Shown here one piece after another: positions 9,562 to 20,727 of a DNA stretch of 64,000 nucleotides. Within the stretch, counting starts at the first letter, position 1. Each line of letters opens with the position of its first letter. This DNA is from an uncultured Lentisphaerota bacterium. GTDB lineage: Bacteria; Verrucomicrobiota; Kiritimatiellia; CAIQIC01. Under the pieces are notes generated by a model. It saw only the letters and a list, made by a program, of their open reading frames with translations. It ran no database searches and was not told the origin of the DNA. The stretch is taken from assembly GCA_903896925.1 (NCBI GenBank), contig CAITZM010000046.1, positions 1 to 64,000 of the forward strand, given 5' to 3'. The translations under genes were made by a program, and so were the position numbers.

Positions 9562-9679
9562 CGACAGAACCATGGACGGCAGAATCATTAGGCGGCGAAG
9601 AGCGGATTGGGCTGCTTGGTCGCGCCGTGCGTAGCGCTCATGCCTTCTTGAAATGGTTCTGCTATCAATGATTCTGTCG
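9562..9679. repeat. MITE-like element, copy 2
   Basis: The right end is identical to that of copy 1 (TCAATGATTCTGTCG at 9665-9679). The left end, 9562-9576, differs from it at two positions. The interior shares most of its bases with copy 1. Confidence 0.6.
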
Positions 9680-9930
9680 CCTCTTACGCTTCGGACAGCG
9701 GCTCCGGTACAGTGGTTTTCCACTGTGCCCCCCTCCGTCTTCCGTGTTTTCGGCGTTTCCTCGCATCGCAGGCTTTTCAGCTTGGCGGCAATTTGCTGCT
9801 GCGCTGCCGGCCCTGCGCGGAGCCGGGTTCATCCGTGGCCGCTTTTCCTCCTCCATCTGACCTCTGACTGCTGACCTCTGTCCGCTGTCCTCTGCTTCAC
9901 CGGGCTCTACCCGGTCGCCGGGTTTCGGGA

Positions 9931-9959
9931 TTGGCAGCGCGGCGGGAAAAAGCTAGAAA
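9931..9959 (+). promoter_or_regulatory. Predicted leaderless promoter of the GH5 gene
   Basis: A -35 TTGGCA at 9931-9936 and a -10 TAGAAA at 9954-9959 have a 17-base spacer. Only 5 bases separate the -10 from the ATG, so transcription should begin at or beside the start codon. Confidence 0.5.
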
Positions 9960-9964
9960 GCGGC

Positions 9965-11449
9965 ATGAACCGACGCCACTTCATCCGCACGCTCGCGCTC
10001 TCCGGCGCGGCGCTTTCCACCGGCCCCGCCTGCGCGGCCACCCCGCAGTTTCCCGAAGCGACCTGGCAGCGCCTGCCCCGCTGGCGCGGCTTCAACCTGT
10101 TGGAAAAATTCCAGCGCGACTGGAACAACAACCCGTTCGTCGAAACCGATTTCGACTGGATCGCCGAGTGGGGCTTCAACTTCGTGCGCCTGCCCTGCGA
10201 CTACCGCATCTGGACCGAGGCGCCGGGGACATATCGCGAAGCGCCGCTCAAGCAGATTGACCAGGCGCTTGCCTTCGCCCGCGCCCGGGGCATCCACACG
10301 CTGCTGAACCTGCACCGCGCGCCGGGCTACACGGTGGCGAGTCCGCCGGAGCAACTGGACCTCTGGAGCGATGGCGCCGACGGCGTCGAGGCGCGCGCGC
10401 AGTTCGCCGCCCAGTGGCAGATGTTCGCCGAACGCTACCGCGGCATCCCCCCTCGCGAACTCTCGTTCAACCTCGTCAACGAGCCCGCGCGCATTCCGGT
10501 GGAGAAGTATGTCCGCGCCTGCGCCGCCGCCGTCGCCGGCATCCGCCGCGGCGACCCCGACCGGCTCGTGCTCGCCGACGGTCTTGACTGGGGCGGCCAG
10601 CCCGTGCCCGAACTCAAGACCCTGCAGGTCGCCCAGGCAACGCGCGGCTATGCACCCGGCACCCTCACGCATTACAAGGCGAGCTGGATGAAGGGCAGCG
10701 AGAATTACCCCGTGCCCAGCTGGCCCATGCTCGCCCGGCCCAACGGCTACTTCTATGGCGACGGCAAGAAGGAATGGCGCTCGCCGCTCGTCGTGCGCGG
10801 CATGTTCCCGGCGGGCACGAAGGTCGCACTGCACCTGACGAAGTTCAGCTACACGGCGGATCTCGCCATCAAGGCCGACGGGAAAATTATTCTGCAGAAA
10901 GCCTTCACAACCACCGCCGGGCAGCGGCAGCCGGAGCTCAAGGACATCCTCGAAACCGTCTTGCCGGCCGACGCGAAGGAAATCACCGTCAGCATGGACA
11001 AGGGCGACTGGGTGACATGGAAGCAGTTCCGGCTCGCGCCACCGGGCCGGCCCGCCGTACTCCTGGAAACCAGCACCGACTGGGGCAAGCCGCAGGCGAC
11101 CTGGAGCGTCGGCACCGACGGCGTGGCGCGCTGTGACACGGCCAAGGTCGAGTGCGACGGCGACCTGCTGTGGACCCAGCAGGTCGAACCCTGGGTCAAG
11201 CTGTGCGACAGCGGCGTCGGGGTCATGGTCGGCGAGTGGGGCTGCCACAACCGGACACCGCACCCGGTCATGCTCGCCTGGGCACGTGACTGCCTCGCCA
11301 ACTGGAAGCGCGCGAACTTCGGCTGGGCGCTGTGGAACTTCCGCGGCAGCTTCGGGATCCTGGACAGTGACCGCAAGGATGTGCAGTACGAGGACTTCCG
11401 CGGCCACAAGCTCGACCGCGCTTTGCTGGAACTGCTGCGCGCCAACTGA
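9965..11449 (+). CDS. Tat-exported glycoside hydrolase family 5 enzyme with an inserted domain
   Basis: This 494-residue protein has a twin-arginine signal (NRRHFIRTLALSG, likely cut after about residue 24) and a GH5 barrel. The acid/base Glu is E173 in LVNEP and the nucleophile Glu is E424 in MVGEWG. Between them, at about residues 258-398, an extra segment rich in alternating hydrophobic and polar residues is inserted; it looks like a beta-sandwich of the carbohydrate-binding type. GH5 enzymes cleave beta-glucans, mannans and related glycans, and the substrate cannot be told here. The start is fixed because the RR motif needs it, and it lies only 5 bases after the -10. No partner genes are adjacent. 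Confidence 0.88.
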   Translation: MNRRHFIRTLALSGAALSTGPACAATPQFPEATWQRLPRWRGFNLLEKFQRDWNNNPFVETDFDWIAEWGFNFVRLPCDYRIWTEAPGTYREAPLKQIDQALAFARARGIHTLLNLHRAPGYTVASPPEQLDLWSDGADGVEARAQFAAQWQMFAERYRGIPPRELSFNLVNEPARIPVEKYVRACAAAVAGIRRGDPDRLVLADGLDWGGQPVPELKTLQVAQATRGYAPGTLTHYKASWMKGSENYPVPSWPMLARPNGYFYGDGKKEWRSPLVVRGMFPAGTKVALHLTKFSYTADLAIKADGKIILQKAFTTTAGQRQPELKDILETVLPADAKEITVSMDKGDWVTWKQFRLAPPGRPAVLLETSTDWGKPQATWSVGTDGVARCDTAKVECDGDLLWTQQVEPWVKLCDSGVGVMVGEWGCHNRTPHPVMLAWARDCLANWKRANFGWALWNFRGSFGILDSDRKDVQYEDFRGHKLDRALLELLRAN

Positions 11450-11490
11450 TGGCGAAAGGGCGAGGGGCGAGAGACGAGGCTGTTTTCAGC

Positions 11491-11546
11491 AGTCAGTGGT
11501 CGGTTGTCAGTAGTCATTGGTCACTTGTCCTTTGTCACTAGTCAAT
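11491..11546. repeat. GTCAGT-type degenerate tandem words
   Basis: Six or so imperfect units of the form GTCAGTNGTC/AGTCAT follow each other. Similar stretches occur at 9855-9898, 45383-45436, 51717-51744, 52987-53017 and 54485-54530. Confidence 0.5.
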
Positions 11547-11680
11547 GAAGACAGAAGAGACTCGATGAAAAGGCTGCTTGTTGGCGGTGGTTTGAAATGC
11601 AAAATTCGTCTGCCGCAAACCGAAAACCGGACAACTTCCATCGGCAATAATTCCGACGGTTCTTTACTGGAGAATACATA

Positions 11681-12043
11681 ATGAAACTGAACATGATGTT
11701 GGTCGCGTTGGCGATGTTGCTCGCAGGTTGCGCCACGCTGGGCACGCGGAGCCGGACGGCGGACTACCTCGCGGCGACCGACACCCGGCAGCTCGCGCTG
11801 GCCTGCTTTGTGTGGGCCAACGACCACCAGGGGGCCTTGCCACCCAACCTCGAGGCGGTCAAAGATCTCGCCACGGTCAAGAACGTGGCGGCCTATGAGC
11901 TTTGCCTAGGCGGCCAGATCGCCGATATCAAGAACCCGGCCACCACCGTCCTCGTGCGCGAGAGGCAGACCGCCCGCTGCGGCTGCCGCGCCGTCGCCTA
12001 TGCCGACGGCCACAGCGAACTCATCCCCGTGCCCAAGCCATGA
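11681..12043 (+). CDS. Small lipoprotein, unknown function
   Basis: This 120-residue protein begins with a hydrophobic signal ending in the lipobox LAGC (Cys about residue 17), so it should be lipid-anchored in the envelope. The C-terminus has the sequence VAYADGHSELIP, which resembles the end of the pseudopilin-like proteins with an H-X9-DG tail that are common in PVC bacteria, but the protein lacks the usual N-terminal pilin helix. GGAG near 11670 sets the start. I do not recognise the family. Confidence 0.65.
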   Translation: MKLNMMLVALAMLLAGCATLGTRSRTADYLAATDTRQLALACFVWANDHQGALPPNLEAVKDLATVKNVAAYELCLGGQIADIKNPATTVLVRERQTARCGCRAVAYADGHSELIPVPKP

Positions 12044-12420
12044 TCCGCCAAAACGGTACTGAGTGCCACGGCCGACGCCCAACAGCGTAAACCCTACACA
12101 CTGGATAAGCGGCGTGACGCCGCTTCCACGAAGCGGGTCCCGTTCCGAAGCTGTGGGCCAGATGGACGCTGCCGCCCCGTTGCGCATCAACAAGCCATGG
12201 GACGCGCGCAGCCTGCACCGAGGCCAAACCACGTGGAGGCAGGTGTCCCACCTGCCGGTGAGTCGGGCGTCACGCCCGACCAACCAACATCACCACAATC
12301 CTCCCGCCAACCCCCTCCAGGCGGCTCGGAGCGCAAGCTTCCGCCACCTGAAAATACGTTTCAGCTGAAATTTGCGGGGCTGGAATTGCTGGCGTGCCTG
12401 AGCTCCACCGCTTCGCGCGC
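12044..12420. other. Intergenic region with three constant-loop hairpins
   Basis: It lies between the convergent lipoprotein and soluble kinase genes. It holds three perfect hairpins (12107-12125, 12238-12256, 12262-12280). Nothing else was recognised. Confidence 0.6.
12107..12280. repeat. Three hairpins with TGA, TCC and TCA loops
   Basis: The hairpins are AAGCGGCG-TGA-CGCCGCTT (12107-12125), GGCAGGTG-TCC-CACCTGCC (12238-12256) and GTCGGGCG-TCA-CGCCCGAC (12262-12280). All arms pair perfectly. None is followed by a T-run. Confidence 0.6.
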
Positions 12421-15105
12421 TCAGGCACGGGCCAGGGCGGTGGCGAGGGCGCGCAGGAGATCGGCCTGGCTGTAGGGCTTGATGAGGAAGGGCCAACGGT
12501 GTTGTTCGATCTCCGGCCAACGCTCGTGGATGTCGGCGTAGCCACTGGTCAGGATGCAGCGCAGGCCGGGGCGCTGCAGCTGCAGCTGGCGGACCAGGTC
12601 GAGGCCGTTGCCGTCGGGCAGGATGACATCGCTCAGCACCAGGTCAAACAGGCCGTTGTACATCGCTTGCGCCTCGGCACAGGAGCTGGCGGCGACCGCG
12701 CGATAGCCGTGCCGGTTCAACATCTGCTGCGTCATGCGGCGGACCAAGGGGTCGTCCTCGATGATCAGGATGCGCTCGTCACGGCCCGGGGCGGCCACGG
12801 CCGGCGCGAGAGCATCGGAGGGGTGTGCGGGGGTCTCGGCCACGAGGGCGGGCAGATAAATCCGGAAGGTGGTGCCATGGCCCGGCTCGCTATAGACGGT
12901 GATCCAGCCGTCATGCTGCTTGACGATGCCGTAGACGGTGGACAGGCCCAGGCCGGTGCCCTTGCCCTGCTCCTTGGTGGTGAAAAACGGTTCGAAGATA
13001 TGGGCAAGGATGTCCCGGCTCATGCCGGTGCCGTTGTCGGTGATGGAGAGGCATACAAAACTGCCGCTGCGGCCTTCCGGATGCAGCGGCAGATCGGCGG
13101 CGCTCAGGGGGACGTTGGCGGTGCGGATGGAGAGCTGACCGCCCTTGGGCAGGGCGTCGCGCGCATTGACGGCGAGGTTGATCAACACCTGGTCCATCTG
13201 CCCGGCGTCCACCTTCACGGGCTGGAGGTCGGTGGCCAGATCCAGCTTGAGCTGCACGTCCTCGCCCAGCAGGCGGGTGACCATCGTGGTCAGATTGGTG
13301 ACGATGACATTGAGGTCATGGACGCGCGGCATCAGCATCTGCTTGCGGCTGAAGGCGAGCAGTTGCCGGGTCAGGTTGGCGGCGCGCTCGCCGCTGCGCT
13401 GGATCTCCAGCAGATCGCGGTGGCGCTCGTCGCTGGCGGGCGTGTTCTTGATCAGCAGTTCGCTGTACCCGAGGATGGTCTGCAGGATGTTGTTGAAGTC
13501 ATGGGCCACGCCGCCGGCAAGCTGGCCCACCACCTGCATCTTCTGCGCCTGCAGCAACTCCTCCTGCATGCGCACGAGCTCGGTGACATCCCGCTTGATG
13601 GCCACGTAGTTGGTCACCTCGCCGGCGGGATTGCGGACCGGCGAAATGGTGCCCTCCTCCTCGTAGAGCGTGCCGTCCTTGCGCCGGTTGATAAAATGCC
13701 CGGTCCACACTTCGCCCCGCTGCAAGGTTTCCCACATCTGCCGATAGAACGCCGCGTCATGGGAGCCGCTTTTGAGGACGCGCGGATTCTGGCCCAGGGC
13801 CTCGGCCCGGGTATAGCCGGTGATGCGCTCGAAGACGGGGTTGGCGTATTGAATGACGCCGGCGAGATCGGTGACGACAATGCACTCGGCCGCCTGCTCG
13901 ACCGCGGTGGCAAGACGGAGCGCGGCCTCCTCGGCCTGCCTGCGACGCGTACTGTCGCGGGCCCAGAGCAGCAGATGCTCGACCTTGCCGTCGGGAGCCA
14001 GCACCGGTTTGCAGTGCGCCTCCACCCAGAGCCACGTGCCATCCCGGCAACCGATCCGCACCTCGATGGTGCTGGCCTGGCCCGCCAGATTGGCCGCCCG
14101 CGTGCGCTGGATCAGCGCGAGGTCATCCGGATGGATGCGCGCGCTCCAGTCGGCCGTCTCGCTGTCTTCAGGCGCCCAGCCGGTCACCCGGTAATAGGAG
14201 GGGCTGATGTAGAGGCGGTGCCCTTGGGTGTCATTGAGGAATACGAAGTCCTCGGTGTTCTCGGCCAGCAAGCGGTAATGCGCCTCGCTCACCCGCAGCG
14301 CTTCCTCCGCGCGCTTGCGCTCCGTGATGTCGTGGAACGAGCTGAGGACCTGCTGTCTGCCGTCCATGACGAGCAATTCCGCCGAGAGGACGACCAGCCG
14401 CTCCTGCCCCGCCTTGTAGCGCTGGCAAAATTCGACACCACGGATATGGCCTTGCGTGCGCAGCAAGGCCGCAAAGCGCCCACGCTCCTCCGGGGTGACC
14501 AGGCCGAGCTCCAGCGAGGTGCGACCCACGACCTCGGCGCGTGTGTAGCCGCTGAGCTTTTCAAAGCTCTCGTTGATCTCCACGATGCGGCCCGTGTCCA
14601 GTTCGGAGAGCAGGATGGCCTCCGGGCTGGAGTCAAAGAGCTTGGAGAACTTCTCCTCGGACAGAAGCAGCGCCTGTTCCACCCGTTTGCGCTCGGAGAT
14701 ATCCTGCAACGTGCCCCAGACCTTGACGACGCGGCCGTTTTCCACCACCGGCCGGCCGATCGTGCGCACCCACTTGAGGAGGCCCTTGGTGGAGCGAAAC
14801 GCCAGTTCGAGATCGTACGGTTTTCCCAGTTCGACGGCTTCCCGTAGCGCCTGCTCCATGCGCGTCCGCGACTCGCCGGTATAGCAGCTCAGGCTGAGTT
14901 GCAGATCGCCCCTCTGGCAGGGATCGAGATCGTGAATCCGCGCCACCTCGTCAGTCCAGCCGCCCTGCCCCGTGGCCGGATCGTATTCCCAGCCGCCGAC
15001 CTTGGCCATGCGGCTCATCTCGTTGAGCAGTTCAGCCTGTGCCTGCCAAGCGGTTGCCGGGGGAGCAGCCTCAGGAGCGGAGTTCTTATGTTCTGGCATG
15101 TGCAT
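12421..15105 (-). CDS. Soluble PAS hybrid sensor histidine kinase
   Basis: From the ATG at 15105 this gives 894 residues with no membrane helix. Four PAS-type domains are followed by a HisKA domain with His535 in GGVAHDFNN, an HATPase (DNGTGM, GTGLGLS) and a receiver with Asp826 in LSDVILPDG. The start is uncertain: an in-frame ATG at 15099 is equally possible, while one at 15225 would overlap the upstream 5'-nucleotidase gene. The fourth PAS and all later domains closely resemble the membrane kinase at 2019-4970, for example [13 protein letters not shown] against NRRKDGSLYDSEA. No cognate regulator is adjacent. Confidence 0.88.
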   Translation of the reverse strand: MHMPEHKNSAPEAAPPATAWQAQAELLNEMSRMAKVGGWEYDPATGQGGWTDEVARIHDLDPCQRGDLQLSLSCYTGESRTRMEQALREAVELGKPYDLELAFRSTKGLLKWVRTIGRPVVENGRVVKVWGTLQDISERKRVEQALLLSEEKFSKLFDSSPEAILLSELDTGRIVEINESFEKLSGYTRAEVVGRTSLELGLVTPEERGRFAALLRTQGHIRGVEFCQRYKAGQERLVVLSAELLVMDGRQQVLSSFHDITERKRAEEALRVSEAHYRLLAENTEDFVFLNDTQGHRLYISPSYYRVTGWAPEDSETADWSARIHPDDLALIQRTRAANLAGQASTIEVRIGCRDGTWLWVEAHCKPVLAPDGKVEHLLLWARDSTRRRQAEEAALRLATAVEQAAECIVVTDLAGVIQYANPVFERITGYTRAEALGQNPRVLKSGSHDAAFYRQMWETLQRGEVWTGHFINRRKDGTLYEEEGTISPVRNPAGEVTNYVAIKRDVTELVRMQEELLQAQKMQVVGQLAGGVAHDFNNILQTILGYSELLIKNTPASDERHRDLLEIQRSGERAANLTRQLLAFSRKQMLMPRVHDLNVIVTNLTTMVTRLLGEDVQLKLDLATDLQPVKVDAGQMDQVLINLAVNARDALPKGGQLSIRTANVPLSAADLPLHPEGRSGSFVCLSITDNGTGMSRDILAHIFEPFFTTKEQGKGTGLGLSTVYGIVKQHDGWITVYSEPGHGTTFRIYLPALVAETPAHPSDALAPAVAAPGRDERILIIEDDPLVRRMTQQMLNRHGYRAVAASSCAEAQAMYNGLFDLVLSDVILPDGNGLDLVRQLQLQRPGLRCILTSGYADIHERWPEIEQHRWPFLIKPYSQADLLRALATALARA

Positions 15106-15221
15106 GAGAACGCTCGTATGAAGCCCGAAAAACGCACGTATAGCAATTCGTTTTTTCGCCCTTTCTCCAGCCCTCCAGTCGAGATTAACGGCCCGTCCTG
15201 TCCCTCGCCAGAGGACAGATC

Positions 15222-16742
15222 TCACTCGCAGATTTTCACCAGCGGCGGGTTTTCAATTTTCAGCGGCGAGTGCTGGCGGATGTAATCGGCGACAGCAGTG
15301 CGGGTGTCGTTGGTGGTCAGCACGAAGCGGGCGTGCGGCCCGGCGACGAGCTGCGGCAGCGTCGGGAAACGGCCGCCGCCGGACGCCAAGGTATGGCTGT
15401 TGAAGGCGACGGCCAGACGTTTGCGGACGTGGGGCCTGGTGCCGTCGGCCAGACGCAGGTTCTGTATGCGCTGGCCTGGCGCAGCGGCGGGATGCAGGTC
15501 GTAGGCGAGGCCCCACACGCCGAGGAAATGCTCGCCGGTCACGGTCGCATTCTCTTCTAGGATCGCGCGGATTTCCTGCAACGTCAGCTGCGCGACGCCG
15601 ATGCGGTTTTCGTAAGGGACCATGCGCCAGAGGTCGCGCGTGGCGATCGGTCCGGCGGCGAGCCCGGACTCGGAGAACGCGCCATGCAGCACGACGGCGG
15701 CCTGCACTTTTTCGGCGATCGCCGCGCACAGCAGTTGCTGCAGCGGCGACTGACCGCGCACGGCGCCGGTCGGGGCCACCGCCGCGGCAGCCGTGCCGAG
15801 GGGCTCCGCCAGATAACGTTCGGCGTGTTCGAGGTCGCGGACGAGAGGCCGGCGCAGTTCGGCGGATTCCGGGACGCCATTGCTGGCGATGAGAATGGAC
15901 GCGGCCCGCCGGATCACCTTGTGCCGGTCGAAATCGAACACGAGGTCCACGCGGCCCACGGCGCCGCCATGGCAGCCGGCTTCAAGATAGAGCACGCCCA
16001 GGCCGGGCGGCGCGACCAGCACCTCATGCAGATGCCCGCCGAGGATCGCATCGAACTCCGGGAAGCGCTTGGCAAGGGCGTGGAGCGAGTTCGCTCCGTC
16101 GTCGCCTGCCGGGTGATAGCCTTCATGGATGAGCAGCACCAGCACGTCCGGCTTTTTCGCCCGCACTGCAGGCAACAGCCGCGCGAGGGTTTCGACGGGC
16201 CCGGCAAAGCGATAGTCGCCCAGCAGTTCCGGCCGCGTCCACTTGGTTATCCAAGGATTGGTCAGGCCCAGGATGGCGACGCGGACGCCATCGACTTCCT
16301 TGATGAGATAGGGCCGGACCTCCGGCAACGGCGGCTCGATGTTGGCGGCGAGGACACCCAGCTCGGTCTTGTCCAGCAAACGCAGCAGATTGGTCGTGCC
16401 CCAATCGAAGTCGTGGTTGCCGAGGCACCACGCATCATAGTGGAGCAGTTCCATCGCGCGCGTCATGCAGCGTCCGCCCGTCAGCCAGCTTTCAGCGGAG
16501 CCTTGGATGGTATCGCCAGCGTCGAGGAGCAGCACATATTTTTCCTGGGCACGCACCTGCTCGATGAGCGTCGCGCAGCGGAGCAGGCCGCCAGCGCCGC
16601 GCGGTGCTTTCCTGGTCGGCACCGAAAGGATGTGGCCGTGGAGATCGGTGGTATAGAGGATCGTTAGCGGCACCTCGCGCGCGCCGGGCGCACCGCAGCA
16701 CAAGCCGACCGCCAACGCCCACCATGAAAATCGCCGCTTCAT
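15222..16742 (-). CDS. Secreted 5'-nucleotidase/2',3'-cyclic phosphodiesterase family protein
   Basis: This 506-residue protein has a signal peptide and two domains. The metallophosphoesterase domain shows TTDLHGH, GNHDFDWG and GGHLHE, which bind the two metals. The C-terminal 5'-nucleotidase domain holds the substrate-binding region (VPYENRIGVAQLT, NSHTLASGGGRFP). It probably dephosphorylates nucleotides outside the cytoplasm. The ATG at 16742 follows TAGGAG at a short distance and is preceded by a promoter. The soluble hybrid kinase lies 116 bases downstream on the same strand. Confidence 0.85.
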   Translation of the reverse strand: MKRRFSWWALAVGLCCGAPGAREVPLTILYTTDLHGHILSVPTRKAPRGAGGLLRCATLIEQVRAQEKYVLLLDAGDTIQGSAESWLTGGRCMTRAMELLHYDAWCLGNHDFDWGTTNLLRLLDKTELGVLAANIEPPLPEVRPYLIKEVDGVRVAILGLTNPWITKWTRPELLGDYRFAGPVETLARLLPAVRAKKPDVLVLLIHEGYHPAGDDGANSLHALAKRFPEFDAILGGHLHEVLVAPPGLGVLYLEAGCHGGAVGRVDLVFDFDRHKVIRRAASILIASNGVPESAELRRPLVRDLEHAERYLAEPLGTAAAAVAPTGAVRGQSPLQQLLCAAIAEKVQAAVVLHGAFSESGLAAGPIATRDLWRMVPYENRIGVAQLTLQEIRAILEENATVTGEHFLGVWGLAYDLHPAAAPGQRIQNLRLADGTRPHVRKRLAVAFNSHTLASGGGRFPTLPQLVAGPHARFVLTTNDTRTAVADYIRQHSPLKIENPPLVKICE

Positions 16743-16756
16743 GACTCCTACTGTGG

Positions 16757-16785
16757 AATATAGCGGAAGACACCTTAACTTTCCA
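16757..16785 (-). promoter_or_regulatory. Predicted promoter of the 5'-nucleotidase gene
   Basis: Read on the minus strand, TGGAAA at 16785-16780 and TATATT at 16762-16757 have a 17-base spacer. The ATG is 14 bases beyond the -10. Confidence 0.5.
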
Positions 16786-16836
16786 CGCCTCCCAAACTCC
16801 AGACCGCCCTCTGCCGTGGAGTACTTGTTATTTCTT

Positions 16837-17224
16837 TCGTCCCTACGGGACTTGGTTGTGGGCTTTATTTTCCCCCGGCGCTGAAGCGCCGGTCTACTCT
16901 CACAGCGTCCCTCCGGGACGCCAGCACGCTGGCGCTGGGGCAAACGATCCATGCCGTGGAGGCACGCGTCCCGCGTGCCGGTGCCGGCGGCGTCCCGCCG
17001 CCGGAACGCGTTTTGAAGGTTGCGCCTGCGCAGGCCAGCGGGTGTGGCGCGAGTGCCCGGGCGGGACGCCCGAGGCACCGGCAGGCGGGATGCCTGCCAC
17101 CACGGTGAAGGGGCGCAACGTTGGGGCGTGATCCGCGCGTCCCGGCAGGGCGCGACGAAAATAGACCGGCGCTTCAGCGCCGGGAGGTATTCCGACACGC
17201 GCACAAGCCCCGTAGGCACGGAAG
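16837..17224. repeat. Large inverted cluster of hairpins
   Basis: The outer arms, about 60 bases each, are related inverted copies. The hairpin CCGGCGCTGAAGCGCCGG at 16875-16892 is repeated in reverse at 17165-17182, and a CCCTACGGGAC-like word flanks it on both sides. Between them lie hairpins with TCC or GGA loops at 16961-16979, 16984-17004, 17058-17072 and 17080-17098. The left two have TCC loops and the right two GGA, matching the inverted arrangement. Confidence 0.65.
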
Positions 17225-17247
17225 AAAACAGCCGGAACGCCCGCCGC

Positions 17248-17327
17248 TTTCCAAGGTTTGGATAAGAAAACTACGCGTTTTCCAAGCCTTGGAAAAGATG
17301 CGCTTGCACCCTTCCAAGGATTGGAAA
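17248..17327. repeat. Three TTCCAAG/CTTGGAA palindromes in tandem
   Basis: The copies are TTTCCAAGGTTTGGA (17248-17262), the perfect 19-base TTTTCCAAGCCTTGGAAAA (17278-17296) and TTCCAAGGATTGGAAA (17312-17327). They lie 40-120 bases beyond the clpX stop. Confidence 0.65.
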
Positions 17328-17367
17328 CCGGCTACGGCACGGGATCGATCACGGCACCGCTATCGCA

Positions 17368-18642
<1,275 letters not shown>

Positions 18643-18645
18643 GGA

Positions 18646-19269
18646 TTATTTCTCCTTCGGGGCCGGTGCACCCAGCTTGCGGCTGGTGACGACCTGGTCC
18701 ACCAGCCCATAGGCGCTGGCTTCCGCGGCGGACATGAAAAAGTCGCGGTCGGTATCGTGCTCGATGGCATCCAGCGTCTTGCCGGTGTGGTGCGCCAGGA
18801 TGCCGTTGAGGTTGTCGCGCAGGCGCAGAATTTCCTTGGCCTGGATGCTGATGTCCGCGGCCTGGCCTTGGACTCCGCCCCATGGCTGGTGGATCATGAT
18901 GCGCGCATTCGGCAGCGCGAAACGCTTGCCGTGCGTGCCGGCGGCCAGCAGGACGGCGCCCATGCTCGCAGCCTGGCCGACGCAATAGGTCACCACATCG
19001 CACTTGAGGTACTGCATCGTGTCGTAGATCGCCAGGCCGGCCGTCACGGAGCCGCCGGGCGAGTTGATGTAGAAGCTGATGTCCTTGTCGGCGTCCTCGC
19101 CCTGCAGGAACAGCAGCTGGGCGATGATCAGGTTGCTGACCTCGTCGTCGATCGCCGTGCCGATGAAGATGATGCGGTCCTTGAGCAGGCGCGAAAAGAT
19201 GTCGTAGGCGCGCTCGCCGCGGCCGCTCTGCTCGACCACCATGGGGATCAGCTGGCTGTGCGCTGTCAC
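18646..19269 (-). CDS. clpP: ATP-dependent Clp protease proteolytic subunit ClpP
   Basis: This 207-residue serine peptidase forms the ClpP barrel. The catalytic triad is visible as Ser in GQAASMG, His in MIHQPWGG and Asp in DTDRDFF. The GTG start at 19269 overlaps the tig stop (GTGA), so translation is coupled. An internal ATG 9 codons later (MVVEQSGRG) is an alternative start. The order tig-clpP-clpX is conserved across many bacteria. Confidence 0.97.
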   Translation of the reverse strand: MTAHSQLIPMVVEQSGRGERAYDIFSRLLKDRIIFIGTAIDDEVSNLIIAQLLFLQGEDADKDISFYINSPGGSVTAGLAIYDTMQYLKCDVVTYCVGQAASMGAVLLAAGTHGKRFALPNARIMIHQPWGGVQGQAADISIQAKEILRLRDNLNGILAHHTGKTLDAIEHDTDRDFFMSAAEASAYGLVDQVVTSRKLGAPAPKEK

Positions 19270-20591
19270 GTGGCCTTCTCCGGCTCGGCCGTCTCGGTCA
19301 CCTTCGCCTGGGCGAGCACGAAATCGAGGGCCTTGTCGCGGCGCATCATGTCGCGGAGGCCTTCGAGGCGTCCGTTCTTCTGGAGCTGCGTGCGCGCCTG
19401 GATCGGCGTCAGCCGGGACTGCGTGGCGAGGCGGCCGATCTCGGCCTCGAGCTCCGCCGCGTTCACATCGATGTTTTCGGCGTCGGCCACCTTGTGCAGG
19501 ATGTAGCGCAGCTTGACCTCGTTGCCGGCGGTGCGCTTGGCGGTCTCGAAGATCTCGCCGCGGTGCGCCTCGATCTCGGTCTGGGCGATGCCGCGCCGCA
19601 CGTTCTGGCTGACCACGTCATAGACCGTGTTCTGGGTTTCGCGCTGCACGATGGATTCGGGCACGTCGAAGAGCACGTTGGACAGCAGCCACTGCGCCGC
19701 GGTGTCGCGGCGCTTCCGCTGCTCGTTGTCCTGCTTGAGGACCTCCAGGTCCTTGAGGATGCGCGCACGGAGTTCCGCCTCGTCGGCGACGCCGAAGGGC
19801 TTGAACAGGCTCTCGAAATTCGCGGGCAGCTTGCGCTCGCGGAGCGCCTTGACGGTGACCGTATAGTCCGCGGTCTTGCCGGCGAGTTCCTTGCGGCTGA
19901 AATCGGCGGGGAAGTTGATCGCGGCCTGCTTGGTCTCGCCGATCGCCGCGCCGATGAGCGCGGTGCCGAGGCCCGGCAACAGGGCGTGCTCGTCCTCGAC
20001 CAGCATCCAGTAGCCTTCCATCTTGCCGAGGCCCGTGGCGCCCGGCGCGAGTTCCGCCACCGGCTGGCCCGCGCTCATGCCGACATAGTCCACCTGCACG
20101 AGATCGCCCTTCTGCACGGCGCGCCCGGTCACGTCCTCAAATTTGGCCTGCCGCTCGAGCATGCCCTTGAGCGTGCCCTCGACCTCGTCGTCGCGCACGA
20201 CGACCTTGGTGCCCGCGAGCTCGATGCCCTTGTAGTCCGGCAGTTCGATCTGCGGGGGGACATCCACGGTGACGCTGTAAACCAGCGGCTGGCCGGCGAC
20301 ATAGTGCGCCTCGGTCACGTCCATCAATTCGACCACCTCAAGCTTGTTCGACTGGACCGCCTCATGGTAGCCGCGTCCGACGAGCCGGTCGCGGATCTCC
20401 TCGGCGATCTCCTTGCTGTAGTGGCGCTGCACCATGGCGGCCGGGGCGCGGCCGGGCCGGAAACCGGGGATCTTCGCGCCCTTGATGAACGCCTTGATCG
20501 CCGCGTCCAGTTCCGCGCCGACTTCTTCCGCCGTAAATTCGATGTTCAGCTTCTTCCGACAAGGGCCGACTTCTTCAATTGTGCACTTCAT
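19266..20591 (-). CDS. tig: Trigger factor, ribosome-associated chaperone
   Basis: This 441-residue chaperone binds nascent chains at the ribosome exit. The N-terminal ribosome-binding signature appears as GFRPGRAP, a middle FKBP-like prolyl isomerase domain follows (from about residue 160), and the C-terminal helical arms make up the rest. GAGGA precedes the ATG. It is the first gene of the tig-clpP-clpX operon, with a strong promoter about 50 bases upstream. Confidence 0.95.
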   Translation of the reverse strand: MKCTIEEVGPCRKKLNIEFTAEEVGAELDAAIKAFIKGAKIPGFRPGRAPAAMVQRHYSKEIAEEIRDRLVGRGYHEAVQSNKLEVVELMDVTEAHYVAGQPLVYSVTVDVPPQIELPDYKGIELAGTKVVVRDDEVEGTLKGMLERQAKFEDVTGRAVQKGDLVQVDYVGMSAGQPVAELAPGATGLGKMEGYWMLVEDEHALLPGLGTALIGAAIGETKQAAINFPADFSRKELAGKTADYTVTVKALRERKLPANFESLFKPFGVADEAELRARILKDLEVLKQDNEQRKRRDTAAQWLLSNVLFDVPESIVQRETQNTVYDVVSQNVRRGIAQTEIEAHRGEIFETAKRTAGNEVKLRYILHKVADAENIDVNAAELEAEIGRLATQSRLTPIQARTQLQKNGRLEGLRDMMRRDKALDFVLAQAKVTETAEPEKAT

Positions 20592-20639
20592 CCGAATCCT
20601 CTTTCAATGGTTTTCGCCGTCCGTCATGGGGCGGCCGCT

Positions 20640-20668
20640 AAACTAGGGTATCCCCCACCCCGCGTCAA
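20640..20668 (-). promoter_or_regulatory. Promoter of the tig-clpP-clpX operon
   Basis: On the minus strand TTGACG (20668-20663) and TAGTTT (20645-20640) have a 17-base spacer. The leader should be about 42 bases and contains GAGGA. Confidence 0.6.
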
Positions 20669-20691
20669 GAATAGGCTGCCCATGGATTTGA

Positions 20692-20720
20692 TTGCAGCGA
20701 CGCGGGGGCATGGGTAAGCT
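20692..20720 (+). promoter_or_regulatory. Predicted leaderless promoter of pgpA
   Basis: A -35 TTGCAG at 20692-20697 and a -10 TAAGCT at 20715-20720 have a 17-base spacer. Only 7 bases precede the ATG at 20728. The tig promoter lies back to back, 23 bases away. Confidence 0.5.
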
Positions 20721-20727
20721 GCCGGCC

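Larger units (their letters stand above)
9274..9964. other. Repeat-rich intergenic region before the GH5 gene
   Basis: It contains the paired ACC/GGT-loop hairpins at 9353-9425, the second MITE-like copy at 9562-9679, a hairpin ACAGTGG-TTTT-CCACTGT near 9711, degenerate CTGACCTCTG words at 9855-9898, and the GH5 promoter. No gene was recognised. Confidence 0.6.
16743..17367. other. Hairpin-dense spacer between clpX and the 5'-nucleotidase gene
   Basis: It holds a long inverted arrangement of hairpins (16837-17224) and three palindromes of the TTCCAAG/CTTGGAA family (17248-17327). The 5'-nucleotidase promoter is at its left end. No gene was recognised. Confidence 0.65.

Noticed and set aside
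16961..17098. CRISPR-like array
   Set aside because: The repeated units are hairpins with differing arms and no constant direct repeat or even spacer length, and no cas genes are present.
17278..17296. Intrinsic terminator made by the TTTTCCAAGCCTTGGAAAA palindrome
   Set aside because: The arms meet with only one to three bases between them, so a stable RNA hairpin would be short and AT-rich, and copies also lie upstream of promoters.
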